56,120 nucleotides of DNA from Evernia prunastri (GCA_003184365.1 NKYR01000187.1:1-56120), one strand, 5' to 3'; positions 10,873-23,113 are shown, numbered from the stretch's first letter. Notes: generated by a model not told the origin, from the letters alone. Made by a program: numbers and translations.

Positions 10873-11883
10873 TTATTTCTTCTCAGCCTTTTTCTTATCC
10901 TTCGCCACTTTCTCCTGAAGTAGCTTCACAGCTTTCTCATTTGGAACCCAATAGTCAGGGTCATCAGGATCCACCACATTGAAGTAATCACTCTGGATCT
11001 TAAGTAAGACCCTTTCGTAGTTTACAGCTGTCTCTGGATCGGGTGCCACATTGAGAAATTCCTTAAGATCGCGACAAAGTTGCTTGGCGACGTAGTACCA
11101 ACGACATTCCGAAATAAGTTGACGGATTGAATTGCGAAAGACCCGATTTCCCTGCGCCCATTGTTCAATAAGCCACAAAATATGTTGAGGGTCGATGCCG
11201 AGAACAACGCAAGCACCATATACATTTTTGCAAAGGCCAGTCACGTCGGTACCAGCCAGCTCGTCCGCAATGTCAGTCCATGTCTTGGGACCTGAAAGCC
11301 CTCGCGATGCCGCTCGTATGTCAGAGTTCTCAGCGTTGACGTCGGAGACTGCTGCTTCCTCGAGGTCTCCCCGAAAAACAGACGCTTCATGTCCTGGATA
11401 ATCACTGTAATTGGCTAGGAGTTCCAGCTGTCGTAGCTTCACGTAATTCATCAAGCGTTCATGCTCCTCTGGTGAGCGTGGCTTGAAATGAAACGATTTG
11501 CTATGATACAACTTGTCCAAAGCCTGCACAACTGCACGAGAACTTTCGTCTGATATCTCACCCAAAGCAACCTTGCAGGCATCTTTGTGAAGGTTCAGGA
11601 ACTCCTGAGTACGGGGAGTATTCTTTCGTTTCGCGGCCCCATCAATGTATCTTAGCCCCTGTTGAAGACGGGCAGGATCATATTTATCAAGGTCATCTTC
11701 GGGTTTGGGAGGTACCTGAATGTCTTGCTGATCGCCTTCTGGCGTTGGTGGTAAGAGGGTACTCGTGTTCGCTCTTGGACGCTTTGATGGACGTGCTTCG
11801 TCATCGGAACCATCTCGCTCCCTCACGCGCTTTCTGATATCTTCGCCTTCATCATCTGGTATGACATCACGATAAGGATCCAT
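10873..11883 (-). CDS. Hypothetical protein, likely nuclear
   Basis: A single open frame of 336 codons starts with ATG at 11883 (MDPYRDVIPDDEG). I do not recognise the family. The first 40 residues are highly charged and contain a good bipartite nuclear signal (RKRVRERDG, then PSKRPR). The middle and C-terminal parts read as a mostly helical globular domain with conserved-looking Trp/Cys positions (WTDIADELAG, WLIEQWAQG, CRWYYVAKQL). The end is lysine-rich (KDKKKAEKK). It is intronless, unlike most neighbours. Long uninterrupted frame and sensible composition support a real gene; function is unknown. Confidence 0.75.
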   Translation of the reverse strand: MDPYRDVIPDDEGEDIRKRVRERDGSDDEARPSKRPRANTSTLLPPTPEGDQQDIQVPPKPEDDLDKYDPARLQQGLRYIDGAAKRKNTPRTQEFLNLHKDACKVALGEISDESSRAVVQALDKLYHSKSFHFKPRSPEEHERLMNYVKLRQLELLANYSDYPGHEASVFRGDLEEAAVSDVNAENSDIRAASRGLSGPKTWTDIADELAGTDVTGLCKNVYGACVVLGIDPQHILWLIEQWAQGNRVFRNSIRQLISECRWYYVAKQLCRDLKEFLNVAPDPETAVNYERVLLKIQSDYFNVVDPDDPDYWVPNEKAVKLLQEKVAKDKKKAEKK

Positions 11884-13409
11884 GGCTGCTGAGAGTGGTC
11901 GAAGATGGATACAAAGTACAAAGGTAGATCAGGTGATAGTGCTACTGAAGGAAGTTGAAAGGTAAAGTATTCTGGATTATTCCATTAAATGACGCTTGAA
12001 CACTAGCGCAGCCACCTTGGCGTGAACAGCCTAACCTTAGTGCGTAACCCAGCCAGCCATGCCGACAGGGCTAACCTCATCGACTGTAGCGGCTTGGGGT
12101 AAGGATGGCGCTGGTATCTTACAATGGTCTAGTGGTTTCTTATTTTTACCACCTACCTTAGCGGACCATGCGGGGTGGAAAGTACGGTATATTTACGGTG
12201 TATATACGGTACTTTTTTTTATGACGTATCAAACTTAGATTCTGCCTAAAGACGACGAAGAAATTAATACGTTCTTTTAAGATTCCGGCTATAATTTTTA
12301 ATACGTATATCTCAAATAACGATAGCTACCGAGATATCGTAGTAATATCGTTCTTCGAAGTACACCGTTCTTTAGGACTGTCGGAAGCCTAAGGTATTAT
12401 CCGACGCGTCCAGGGTCCACAGATACCCATGGTACGAACAGCCATCACCCCACTTCACTCCACCCCACCCATGTCTGTCCTACGTACATCTGAAGGTCAC
12501 CCGCGCAAAGAAAATTGGCCAAATCGCTCATTTTTGCACTTAATTCTTTAAGAGCGTTGATTCTTCTCAGCGTAGAGACCTTCCGAGTATCTATGCTTGG
12601 CAGACTTGGCAGGCTTGGCAGTACTTTAATGGTTTCAAATATGAAACGGTAAGATAATTATCTCGGTTTTTTTTATGAGTACGTAAGTTTTTGTTAACTA
12701 GTCTATTACCGTTAATATTATGATACTGTATATTTTAAAAAACGTTTTATCATAATAACCGTCACATGGTTCTGGCACCCCGAAACCGTACTGAAACCAT
12801 CTCCCAAAAAGTAGCCGCCTTTACACCGTTTCTTGGACCCATAGCCTTCCGCTAAGGTAGGTACGTTACGGGAATGTAGGTATCAGTAACAAATCTATTT
12901 TTCACAAAGCGATTGGCGGCCGACCCCCACATCATCTAGGTCGAGGTCTACTTTGACAGTAATGCCCAGGGTTAAGAATACCTCAAGATTCCTATTGAAG
13001 ATCTCTGCTTTAAGAGAAGATTGTTTCCTTTGGCTTCGCTGAAGCCGAGAGTCCTTGAAAGATTAAATTAGCTCTTCAGCGGACTCAGCTTATACAGCTA
13101 TCTTCACCTACTTTCTAATGGAACCGCTCTATTTTCTAACAAGTAGCCTTGACTTTGACATAGTGAGCGCAGGCACCACGAAGACAGATTAAGACTTAGT
13201 TATACGTCTCCATAGTCTGACAAGCCTCGACTGTAACATACAGTTTGGCTACCTGGAATCAATAATGGAATTGTAGCGCCAGTATATCTAAAGGATTTAT
13301 GGCGTACCTTCGCATGAGATCTCGATGCTTTGTGGTTACTAAGTATTGACGTTTCCGTGGCCTTAATTCGATATCACCGCATCGCATGTGATTATCAAGC
13401 GATCGTCCA
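11884..13409. other. AT-rich, probably RIP-decayed intergenic block
   Basis: Bases about 12130-12420 and 12630-12770 are rich in TA, TATA and TACG words with no long frame on either strand, unlike the flanks. That is what repeat-induced point mutation leaves behind in an old transposon. Between 12594 and 12622 a 10-bp word of the type CTTGGCAG(A/G) occurs three times in a row. No transposase relic could be read. Confidence 0.45.
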
Positions 13410-14081
13410 ATGATTCGCTGTAATTACCAAGCGGCTGACAACGCAAGTCTTGTTGCAGGTACAGATGAGGAGCAACGTCTCACACTTTGCTACACGTATG
13501 CCGAACAGATGCTCATTGCGGTAGGTGGACACCGAGATGTAGATGGTGGTGGAGTTCCATGGAAGTCAATCCGCAAGTGGTTGCCCACGTCTGCCTTCAG
13601 CTCTGGCCACCCCTTTTGTTTCGAGGTGCTACTAATCTGGAAAAGCAGGGGCAGCTCCTGAAACAACTCAGCTCCGGACAGTCACCCACCCAAAGTCACC
13701 CTACACGCCAAGAAAAAAGGGCCTCGAAAGGCTGCTACTGGGCTCTGCCCCGTAGACTTTCGTGAATGCCTGTCGCCGGCTTGGAAACAAGACTGGAACC
13801 TTGTTAGAAAGGTCAATGAACTCACTGTAGCCTGCAGCAGGGCTGATAATTCGGAAAAGACTGGTAGCCTGCATGACGTACCCATAAATTGTACTGAGGC
13901 GCAGTACCTGATCATTATGCGCCTCCAGGGTGATAATATGGTAGGTCATCCACTTATCTACTTTGCAGGAGCGTGCCATGATGAGGCTGAAACAGACCGA
14001 CTTAAAATATTGAGCAGTATACCCTCTCCTACGGAGTCTACATATTTTTCATCTAGTGACATACCAATGAGGCCAGGGTAA
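13410..14081 (+). pseudogene. Unidentified gene remnant or unmodelled gene
   Basis: One frame (phase of 13410) is open from an ATG at 13410 to a TGA at 13659-13661 and then again to TAA at 14079, 139 more codons. The second part has protein-like composition (CPVDFRECLSPAWKQDW, YLIIMRLQGDNMVG). The overlapping second frame is also protein-like around 13550-13690 (LEKQGQLLKQLSSGQ), so an intron or a one-base indel near 13560-13700 may join them. The final TAA sits in a GGTAAG donor-like site, so a further exon could follow. I do not recognise the product. It could be a decayed gene or chance. Confidence 0.25.
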
Positions 14082-14672
14082 GAAAAACAATTCTAACTCG
14101 CCAATGGTACAAGGCTTGCGTGGTCAGAAAGCATGGCACAGAATCTCGACCTATCTTAACTAAATCAACTATCAAGTGCTACGGTCATGTACAGCACTTT
14201 CAGTCTCGAAGTCTCTGAGCTGCAGCTCACGTTTCATTTGGGGATCGGCTTATGACTACTTGTGAGAACAGTCAGGCACAGCCACGGACTCCAATCGGAA
14301 GAGCCATTGCGTCGGGTTTGATATGGGTTCAAGATTTCGATACTTGTTTTTCCCCCCGAAGAACAACGCCTTTTAAACGAAGAGGGTTTACTCGAAGCGA
14401 GTGGATCCGTTTTGAAACAAGCTGAGGTGAGAGACAGCGTTGGCTGCAGCTTCATCTGCAGCTAGGGAAAGATCTCTGTTTTTCGGGGTGGGTGCATGAG
14501 AAGCCTCGTTCGTCCGCCTGACGACACTATTCCTTGAGGACAATTCAATCTCCTCCAGCTCTCCGCTATCTTGTCCTCGCTCTACACAACAAACCTGAGT
14601 TACATTTTGCTGTCTTCTTGCTCTTCCCTATTGTCTCTTTTTACGCTATAAAGAAGATCACTAAAATCAGCA
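14082..14672. other. Intergenic, promoter side of N-domain gene
   Basis: No gene is supported. A TATAAA-like sequence (GCTATAAAGAAG) lies at about 14645, 28 bp before the ATG, in a pyrimidine-rich leader. Confidence 0.4.
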
Positions 14673-16268
14673 ATGCTTGACCCACTTACAACAGCCGCCA
14701 GTGTCGCCACCCTCATAGCTCTAGCAGGCACTACATCGAAAGCGCTCTATCAATTCTATAGATCTATTTATGACGCACCAAATGTTGCGAGGGACCTATT
14801 GTCGGGTCTCTACGCGTTGAATGCTGCTCTGTCTCAGATCCAAGAATGTCTTCTTCGCAAGAATTTCGTTGCCGCTACGGAAGACGAGCAAGTTGAGGCG
14901 CTGATGGATTGTTTGACAAATTGCACGGCAGCATTAGATTTGGTGAGGAGTAGGGTAGATGCCTCTGGTCTTGCCGCTGCGAATAAGAAAACCAAATCCA
15001 GGGCATGGGCGTCTGTGAAGGCTTCGTTCAACGAGAAACAGATGCAAGGCTGCTTGAGTACGATGGAGAGGAGTAAGACAACACTGCTGCTCATACTTCA
15101 AAGCTTTGCGGCGTAAGTCCTCTCTGCCAACGACGAGGATGCCTTCGCTAATCTAAAGCGTAGTCGGCTTGATGCGGACATAATGTCTCAGGTCCAAGAG
15201 ACAAGAGCAATCGCCGAGATGACTTATCACAAGGTAAATGACATCCAAGAAATCTTTCAATCGGCCGTGGACTTCCGAATGTCGCGTGCGCCTTTCGATG
15301 AGCCGATCTTGCGCGGGTGTACAATGCAACTTCCTAGCGACTACACGAAGAAGGAAATAAAAACCCTGCAGTCATCAAGCCCTTTGCTCAGTCTAACACT
15401 AGGTGATCTTGGAGACGACAGCACTGGAGCTTTCCTAGAACGCTGGCTTGAGTCCAGTGACCCCCTGCCGCATGTGACGTGTACGTTGCAGAAACGAATC
15501 CCAGCCTACAATGATCCAGCCTACAATCGCGAAAGAAAGTTTCATTGGCACAATAGTGCCCTCTCAATCTCGTTTGAGCTCTCGCAGTTTGCGAAACTGT
15601 GCGAACTAAGCGCAAATGCTCGATTTGTCCGACATATCAACACATACATTGCTGGCATCCCTTCGGTTTGGCGATCTGTACTGATCAAAGTCAGTCCAGC
15701 CCGAATACATCTCGAACGGCACTAACGAAGTCATTAGACCATGTTGACTGCAGCTAGTGTTTCCGTTCCCGTACTCAAACCTACTCTCCGTATAATTTCA
15801 GAGATTTTGACGATCCTCATGACTGGAGAAGACCAGGCGACGTTGGAAGGGCGGAAGGAAGCCGGAACCAATCTTAATGCTCTGTATGGAGCGAGCCATT
15901 ACTGGGTGGGTCCGGCAAATGCAGATGAAGATGTTCGATCAGCCATGTTATCAATGAACAGCGCAATCATCAAAGATACTAAAAATTTGAAAAGGGGTAG
16001 GAAAGCTTTCTATATCTCGTCCTGATAGACGATATACGCTGAGCTAATGTCTTATTTAGCACGAGATAGTCCCAGTTTGATGCCGTTGATAACTACTGCT
16101 GAAGCGCAAGGAAAGATGCTGGCGGTGGCATTCGCCAGCAGCGTTCAAAGTGTTCGAAAAGCCCAAGCCCACTATGCTTCTAGAAGGTCCTATGAGATGC
16201 AAGCGGGGCAGTTGGAAACTCGGAAAAGGATTGACCATAAAACAACAACGCTGATCTTGCCTCAATGA
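14673..16268 (+). CDS. Protein with only the fungal NLR-type N-terminal domain
   Basis: Four exons, 14673-15112, 15164-15689, 15738-15996 and 16060-16268, with introns of 51, 48 and 63 nt (branch sites GCTAATC, CACTAACG, GCTAATG), give 477 residues. The first 150 residues (MLDPLTTAASVATLIALAG..., then ALNAALSQIQECL) fit the alpha-helical N-terminal domain found at the head of many fungal STAND/NLR proteins. No Walker A or B motif, ankyrin, WD or TPR unit follows. The rest is an unrecognised mostly helical region with a small internal repeat (PAYNDPAYNR). Proteins of this sort could act as free partners of NLRs through domain pairing, but that is inference. A further exon after 16313 cannot be excluded; the frame closes at 16266-16268. 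Confidence 0.7.
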
Positions 16269-19209
16269 AGCGAGGTATCTCCTACTGAAGACTGACTAGA
16301 CGCTCCCTCTACAGTGGTCGGGGAGCCACAAGAAGCGGCCGGCAGTCAAGAGGATGGAGCGCACCTAGTTGCGGACAGGAACGGTTTGCTCATGGTCTTT
16401 GTCATTGGCGCTTTGAACCCAGAGAGACAACATCTTGAATATCGATTGAAAGATGAGTGGCTTCATGAAAATCGCAACCCACATGCAAAGCAGAACCGGC
16501 GGATCTACGCGGTGCCCCCTCAATAAGATGCCAAATATGAGCTCATCGCACATATATTTATCTCTCATATGACATTCCAAGATATGCCCATCTAGGGTTT
16601 GAGCTGACCGGTAGTGGGTTTTGTCTCCATCGTCCTCCATTTTGAAACGATCTTCTAGATGATATGTAGAAATACACTGTTCCTTATTCTTATTGACACC
16701 GAAGACTAGCAGTGAGTGAAATCGTAGTGTAGCCCATGATAATAAGCGAGAAAACGCAGACACGGAAGTGACAGAATTTGATTCTAGAGCCGAGAGACAA
16801 ACCAGGATTTCCATGCTCACACAACCTATGACTCTAAACTCCAAAATGTTTTGCAGAAATTTGAAAGGTGAAAAGAGAGGACTGGATCAGAGTAGTCCGA
16901 ACTTTCAGAGGAGCAGGATGTCAAGATTTCAGGTATGTAGCAAGAATGATGTGTAGATTGCTTGAATTGTTCTACCTCAGAATCTCCTGGGGGATGTCTT
17001 TGACCCCATAGAAATTTGGTGATATAGCCGACATGCGCAAAGGTCATAGCTGAGAACCCAAATTTTGACACAGGAGAGGAGGAAAAGTCAGCTGCAGCGT
17101 CAAGTCAGAGTATCCTTCTGGATAAGTCGATCTCTAGGGAAACCATTGGAGTCAAATTATGCAATGAAAGGTGAAATCATTAACTCTTAGCTAGTAATTA
17201 TCATGACCGATAAACACGCAGCAATGCAGTTCAAAGATCTTCTAGACGTCTTTCAGGCTCACCTCTTAGCATCCGCTCTTTTTGAAGGATAAGACTAGAC
17301 CCTTCGCCCCACCTGTCCCAATGATTTCGATAGGTCCGAAATTATCCCTTTCTCCTCTCAACTCTACCTTAATGCCGTATACCGTATACCGAAGTCAAAC
17401 TACGCATCATCGAATCCCCTTCAACGATTGTATCATAGCGATGAGATGCAGCGACCCAAGTACGGGACACTTGCGCCGCTTCCGATTTCACAAGAGCCAA
17501 ACGTCGTCGCGGTATGGGTAAAGAAGCTTTCGTCCGATCAGCCGACCGATGTACTTGATATGCTTGGAGGCTCCATACCAGTTCTCGAAGACGAATCGGA
17601 GGGCCGTAGGAGTGAGCCAAAGGAAGTGCATATTGACAAGGCTAGATGTAGGTGCCGACGGGTCGTGGGTGGAGAGTGTGATACATAGATGGTGTTCAAT
17701 ACTTCAAGCACGCAGATGGTCGCTGGTGTTGGTGCTGTGAGACTGTAAGACATAGTCAAATTTTCACCTAGCAGAAGAAGATTCTCAACAGTAAATCGTA
17801 AACCCACACTAGGTACGGAGTGAAGTAGGTACCTCAAGGTAGGGTAGATAAGCCAAGGGAGCTAAGGTCGGGTTTAAGATATTCCATCGCTAGCCTAAAA
17901 ACACCCTGGATTAATTTTCGCTACTGTTGTACTCTCCAACACAGCCCTACAACAGTACGAATCCTGCCTTAGAGATGCACGACAAATGTTAATTGTTTGA
18001 TCTCTTATTTTTAAGATACAAAGCAAGTCGTAACTCAATCGGCATCGTACAGTCAATGACAAAAGACCGCATGTTCTTGTTCTATATTTTTTCTAACGAT
18101 CAAGGAGGGATGAAGCAAACATCACAGCCCGCCGTTCCGCTATCGTCTATCTAAATGCCGGGTCGACGGAAATAGTCCAGATGTCTGACTGCATAATCGT
18201 GTTACTGCATAATCGAATTGAAACGTGCGGTGCAATGGTCGACCCCGAGGTGCACAAGAAGCGCCATGCCGCAGGGAGACAAGGCTAACCAATCCCGCAC
18301 CCTCTCCAAAGCCCAATTGCACTAGAGACTGTGCTGCTCCACCACCAGGTACCTTTGCTGCGATGCCATCGCATGGGACACTTGCTATTTTTGAAAACAC
18401 AACTACAGGCTACCTAGCTCTACTGCAACCCTCCGTCGTTTAGCCATACACCTTATCTCTTCTTCGCGATTGAGAAGAAGGGTGCCAATACAGATTGCGC
18501 TAAATTTCAAATGGTTCGAGGGGTCGCACGCATACTCACCACGAAGCATCAAAAAGCTCCGCCTCACAATTAAGGCATTAATTTTATCCGCCGAGCTTTT
18601 AGTTAGCTTTTCGGCTCCATCGTTTTGTGTTCTCAGGGAGGCTTTGGAGGGTTCCTTGCAAGGAACAGTGCACAAAGGTCCGAAGTAGTAATTCTTTCAG
18701 CCGGTGCGACCCCGCTTACCCCACACATCCATCTCTCTTTTTTAAGGCCTGCTTTCCCGCGAAGAGGCTCGGCAAAATCTGGACTGCTAGCTTGCAGAAA
18801 TCAACGCGAGGCTGTAAGTCTGATAATTACTATTGTTAGATCAAGGGTTTTGGTGGCTGTCCCGAAAGGACGTTCTGGAGGCATCTCCGAAAATCTACTC
18901 TGAAATACAGAGGTACAGGGTGTAAAAGCTTAGAGCATTGGCTGAGCAGCCTCAAGCTTATCATGCACAGAATCATATTTGCGCGAAGGAGGGGGTGGGG
19001 GGGGGGGGACAACCTGCGATCATATACAATGGTAGATAAAAGGCCTTGCCCTCGTCCCAATGCCCTCGTCCCAAAAACGACCATCAACCGGCTCTGTGGC
19101 GATATCATCCATATCATTCTTCTCATCAGCCTCCTAGTACTTCGGGTTCTACAATCAGGCTTTCGTGCAAAACTCCCTGAAACAGAGAGACCCATCCAAG
19201 AGCGAGGAA
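16269..19209. other. Long gene-poor stretch
   Basis: No gene can be supported over 2.9 kb. A 79-codon ATG frame at about 17449-17688 (MQRPKYGTLAPLPIS...) has reasonable composition (VLDMLGGSIPVLEDESEG) but no motif and no clear partner exon. A G-rich run (12 G at 18997-19008) lies near the right end. The last 200 bases are the presumed promoter of the membrane-protein gene. Confidence 0.4.
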
Positions 19210-20435
19210 ATGTTCGACGGCATCAGCACCCAGCAGACATGCAGGGCCGCCAACCAGACGGTCGACTGCACTCTTCCAGGACCTGCAGGCTTCGGGACGA
19301 ACGCTGACATTGCCGGAATCGGGGTTCGTTGTTTTATCTCTTTCACGAATGCCTCCACTTAGCCAGCTAACGGACTGCAGGTTGTTTACTCCTATGAGGC
19401 TACGGCGCTCTTGACCCTTATCTTTGCCGCCTTACTCATCGCCGTCGATGCCTTCGAACTCTTCTTCATAAACAACCGGCGCGAAAGGCTCGAGGGAGAA
19501 AGAGAGTTTGTTACCCATCATAAACTCACTGGATTGCAGAGGACTGATAGCGTACAGACAACACTACCGTTCGAGACCCCGCCGTATTCTAGAAGTCGTA
19601 GTCCTCAGCTTCAGCGACCAACAGCTCATCACGGGACTCGCTATGCTAATCGCCGTGCATTTCTACCTCGGCTGTAGCATCTCGGCCTACCACTATGACA
19701 TCGTTTGCAATCTCATCCTCATGTCTCTGGTCACGCACTTGGCTTCTCTAGCCGTCATCAGCCGCTACTTCTCCAACTGGTTCCTAGGACCTCTGCGGGT
19801 GGTCTTGATCATCTTCGCCTTTAGCCTTACGGGCGTCATGTTCGCGGAGCGCGACAATACTCGGTTCCCTACTGGCGTTCCTAAGGCGAGCGCTACCTCC
19901 AATACCACTGCGCCGCTTTTGCTAGCCTCAGCTGCGTGCTTCACCTCCGAAAACATCAACGTCACCGACCAATTCCGTACCCAACTCGACATCTTTGAAG
20001 GCGCCACTCGTGTCTCTGGTCTCGCGGAGTACGCAGTCCTATTCATAATAACCATCTTCGGCCTCGTCATGGCTGTCTCGCAATCTATCGTCACGTCTTC
20101 ATCACGAAGCCGCGTTCCCCTCTGCGCCCGGCAGTGGATATTCGTCTTCCGTTTGATCCTCCTCGTCGGCGCTTGGGGTATTGCCATCGCGGCGTATCTC
20201 AAATTCAACAGTCTACGAAAGTGGTTGGCAGCATCTCCCTGGCCTAGCGATAATGCAGAGAATAAGTGGGATTTTGGGCAGCTCGTACCCTGCTTCTTGT
20301 TGCTTCTTGCGCCTTTAGCTTTCTTCGAGGCATGTGGTGGTATGTCCGCTCTCACCCTTAACTAACAGCCTGATGCTAATGCTGTGTGCCATCTTAGATT
20401 GTTGGTCGTCATCAAAAAGTGGAAAAAGCGAATAG
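19210..20435 (+). CDS. Multi-pass membrane protein, unknown function
   Basis: Four exons, 19210-19323, 19381-19505, 19558-20339 and 20398-20435, with introns of 57, 52 and 58 nt, give 352 residues. The N terminus (MFDGISTQQTCRAANQTVDC) looks exoplasmic, with an NQT glycosylation site and two cysteines. Hydrophobic segments follow: ALLTLIFAALLIAV, TGLAMLIAVHFYLGC, LILMSLVTHLASLAV, VVLIIFAFSLTGVMF, YAVLFIITIFGLVMA, LILLVGAWGIAIAA and LVPCFLLLLAPLAFF, so about seven spans. The block SFSDQQLITGLA followed by GCSISAYHYDIVC is characteristic of an uncharacterised membrane-protein family widespread in Pezizomycotina. The large loop after the fourth span contains further N-glycosylation sites. The last exon adds only a short polar tail. 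Function is unknown; a sensor or transporter cannot be told apart. Confidence 0.8.
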
Positions 20436-21136
20436 TGGTTAAAAAGGCTTCGAATGCAGGCAAAGACCGACATTTTTATTTGGGGTGCAAGAATCGCACA
20501 TTAAAGAAAAAGACCAGTGGGTTTGGTCAAGTTTTACTCTTGTTTTGGCTAGAGAATGTTCGTTACCGTGAGGGGGCTTTTCCGTCCTCCATATATGTAT
20601 ACTCACCGAAATATGATGTGATTCTTTTAATCTCTTTAACAGTGCGGTTTGAAAAAGCTCACGGAAACACTTCCTCCATCCTCAACCCTACCACTCTACC
20701 AATATCTATCAACCCATGCCCAAACGCTCTCCCCACATCACCCGCGCCAAGGAAAGCCGCCACAGCAGCGCTTGGGGTTATTCGGTCGCATCGCATATCG
20801 CTATCGTTTCGGGCATGGCGCATTTCTGTTGTGGGCCATAGCAAGACAATTCGTGGCTGAGCATTTGTGGCATGATTTCATCTGAGGCCTATAAACCATC
20901 AGTGGTGCTCAATCTTGTTTACACATTCACCCCTTTACCACGTCATGTGACGATGCGGTGGAGACTAATTGTCCAATAGTTTGACTGGTCAGCTAGGTGA
21001 GCGACGGCTGGAGCAGTACGTTGATAAGCGCAGCGCATGTACCACCAAAGGAACACGAGCAACTTGAACTTCTTTTTTCCTTTTCCTTTTATTCTTTGTT
21101 CTCTCCTTCGGAATAAAAACCATTGCAGCAACCACG
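20436..21136. other. Intergenic between membrane and secreted protein genes
   Basis: No gene is seen. The right end is a T-rich stretch (about 21069-21110) just before the ATG at 21137 and is the likely leader of the secreted-protein gene. Confidence 0.4.
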
Positions 21137-21688
21137 ATGTGCAGGATAAAACGGGCACTCAACGTGATTGCTTTCTTATATCTTGCCGCCTTGGCTACGA
21201 CAGCACCCTGTCCGGCTTCTCTCCAACTGGTCTCTGCTTCCATCGCTGAAGGACTCAGCCTGTCCAAACCTTCTAATCTAACCCTTCCAGCTCCTTCGCT
21301 TCCTCCCCCGGGGCGGGTTACCGACCCCTATGACCTCTACAAACCCGACTCAGCTTACAACGTCGAGTTCTACGGCTATGGACCCCCACTTACGTTTGCG
21401 GCAGTCAAAGCCTGCTGTGACCAGGTCCGGCAAGACTGCGGAGCGCACGGAGGCCTTGACCTCCCGGGTAGACTCGAGCGAACGGGCACCGCTGTGCGCA
21501 GATACAGGTCCGGCGATACGTACCTGTGCATCTACCCCGGCGAGGGTATGACGTGGGGCTTGTTGAACCACTTGCAGGCAGATATCAAGCTCTTTCTCGG
21601 GGAGTATTCCCGGGTTACTCCTTGGGAGACTAGTTTCATCGTGCTGATGAACGGGGAGGATATTGCGCATGGGATCATAAGTAAATGA
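21137..21688 (+). CDS. Small secreted protein, unknown
   Basis: An intronless frame of 183 codons starts with ATG (MCRIKRALNVIAFLYLAA). Residues about 5-23 form a signal peptide, with a likely cut near ATTAP-C. The mature part has a proline-rich linker (APSLPPPGRVTDPYD) and a compact C-terminal domain with cysteines in ACCDQVRQDC and TYLCIYP and conserved-looking glycines and tryptophans (GEGMTWGLLNH, TPWETSFIV). I do not recognise the fold. Size, signal peptide and cysteine content fit an apoplastic or cell-wall protein, possibly an effector, but no host evidence exists in the sequence. Confidence 0.65.
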   Translation: MCRIKRALNVIAFLYLAALATTAPCPASLQLVSASIAEGLSLSKPSNLTLPAPSLPPPGRVTDPYDLYKPDSAYNVEFYGYGPPLTFAAVKACCDQVRQDCGAHGGLDLPGRLERTGTAVRRYRSGDTYLCIYPGEGMTWGLLNHLQADIKLFLGEYSRVTPWETSFIVLMNGEDIAHGIISK

Positions 21689-23113
21689 GGATTGGATCGA
21701 CGCGCGCTGGGAGAAATGGTTTAGGTATCAATCTAGTAGAGTGTTGGGACCTCTTTTGCACGATCTGGAATGTGTTTCCTTCCGACATGACAGATTCCGT
21801 TCGTTAATGTACACGGCTAGTCATTTCGACGATCAAATGGAAGGCGAACGAACTTAAAAATGGTACGAAAGCTAAGGTACTTTACATGAGCGATAGCAAC
21901 TTTTACACTACCCTGGATCGAGGCTAGTGCACAAGTGCTACGTCATTTTTAATCCCTTCTGCCTCCTACATGTCTTTTCATATCTCTTGCATGTTGAAAG
22001 GAAGAAAGAAACGACAAAGGGAAAAAAAATGGAAAGAAGTTGTCTTAAGCAAATGTATGCAGGCAGTGTCAGAAGATCAATGATTTGCGATCTGTCCTGT
22101 CGACTCTAGAGAACTTGCCTGCCAATTTTGGATCGCTCCGGGCAATTCTTTTTCCGTCCACTAACCATATGCGAGAAACTCGCAACATGCCCACCACACC
22201 TGGAAAATTCAGTACTTGAAAGGTTCAACGATAGCGCAAAACCACATTTTTGTTCACACATCCACAACGACATCATTTACGGGTCTGAGGCCTACAGTAC
22301 GGTAATCAGCTCATTATGAGGTATCTGCCCGTACCCATAATAAGCAGTTTACACGACTGTAGGGCTCGGGTCCAAGGACCTCTGAAAATCGCGCGATGCC
22401 ACGTACTCTTTCCGACAGTCAGGTCATCAAAAGCCTCTCTTTCGACTGAGTCATAAGCTCACGATACGGATCATCTACCGACCTCGCCCTACCATAAGCA
22501 CACAATCCTCAAAACAGTCTATAAAACAGTCTCTCGACGCGTTCGACAAAAAGTCACGTGTCATTTCAATCATGTCAACAAACAGTAGCACACAGTCATT
22601 TCAGCATAGGCCGTAACGCCTCTACACTGTCAGATCTCAACATCTAGACATTACACTTCTTATTCAGCATCCGCAATACCGCATCACCCTCTAATCACCC
22701 CAAGAGAGCATCTTCGTCTTCTTATACCGTCATCGACTACCTACTCAGCCTACGACGCGAGCGATCATCCACCCTGTCCTCTTCCGGGGTCTCTCGATGT
22801 ATATGGTTTCAAATCGTTCGACTTCGCCCTATCGAAACGTATCCGAATGTGGTTCCATCGGATCTTGAATCTTGGCCGCCTACCGAGTAACAGACTATAC
22901 TGAGAAGTAGTGACCCTCAGCAGTCGTCAGGGCGACTCCGCCTAGTAGGCTTGAATGGAAAAGAGTTGGAATTGGGAGTGGGATACTGTTCTTTGGGACC
23001 CCCGGGCTTAGAGGGGTCCCACCCTATACTGCAAGACTACATAGAAACACCAAAGGTTCCGGGTCAAAAAACGGGAAATGGTTCTTTACGAAAGAGGTCC
23101 GGCGATTGTAGGG

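Noticed and set aside
12121..12180. tRNA-like A-box word TGGTCTAGTGGT
   Set aside because: No B box (GGTTCGA type) and no cloverleaf follow; the surrounding sequence is AT-rich decay.
17449..17688. 79-codon ATG frame MQRPKYGTLAPL
   Set aside because: Composition is plausible but no domain, splice partner or length support; kept only as a remark.
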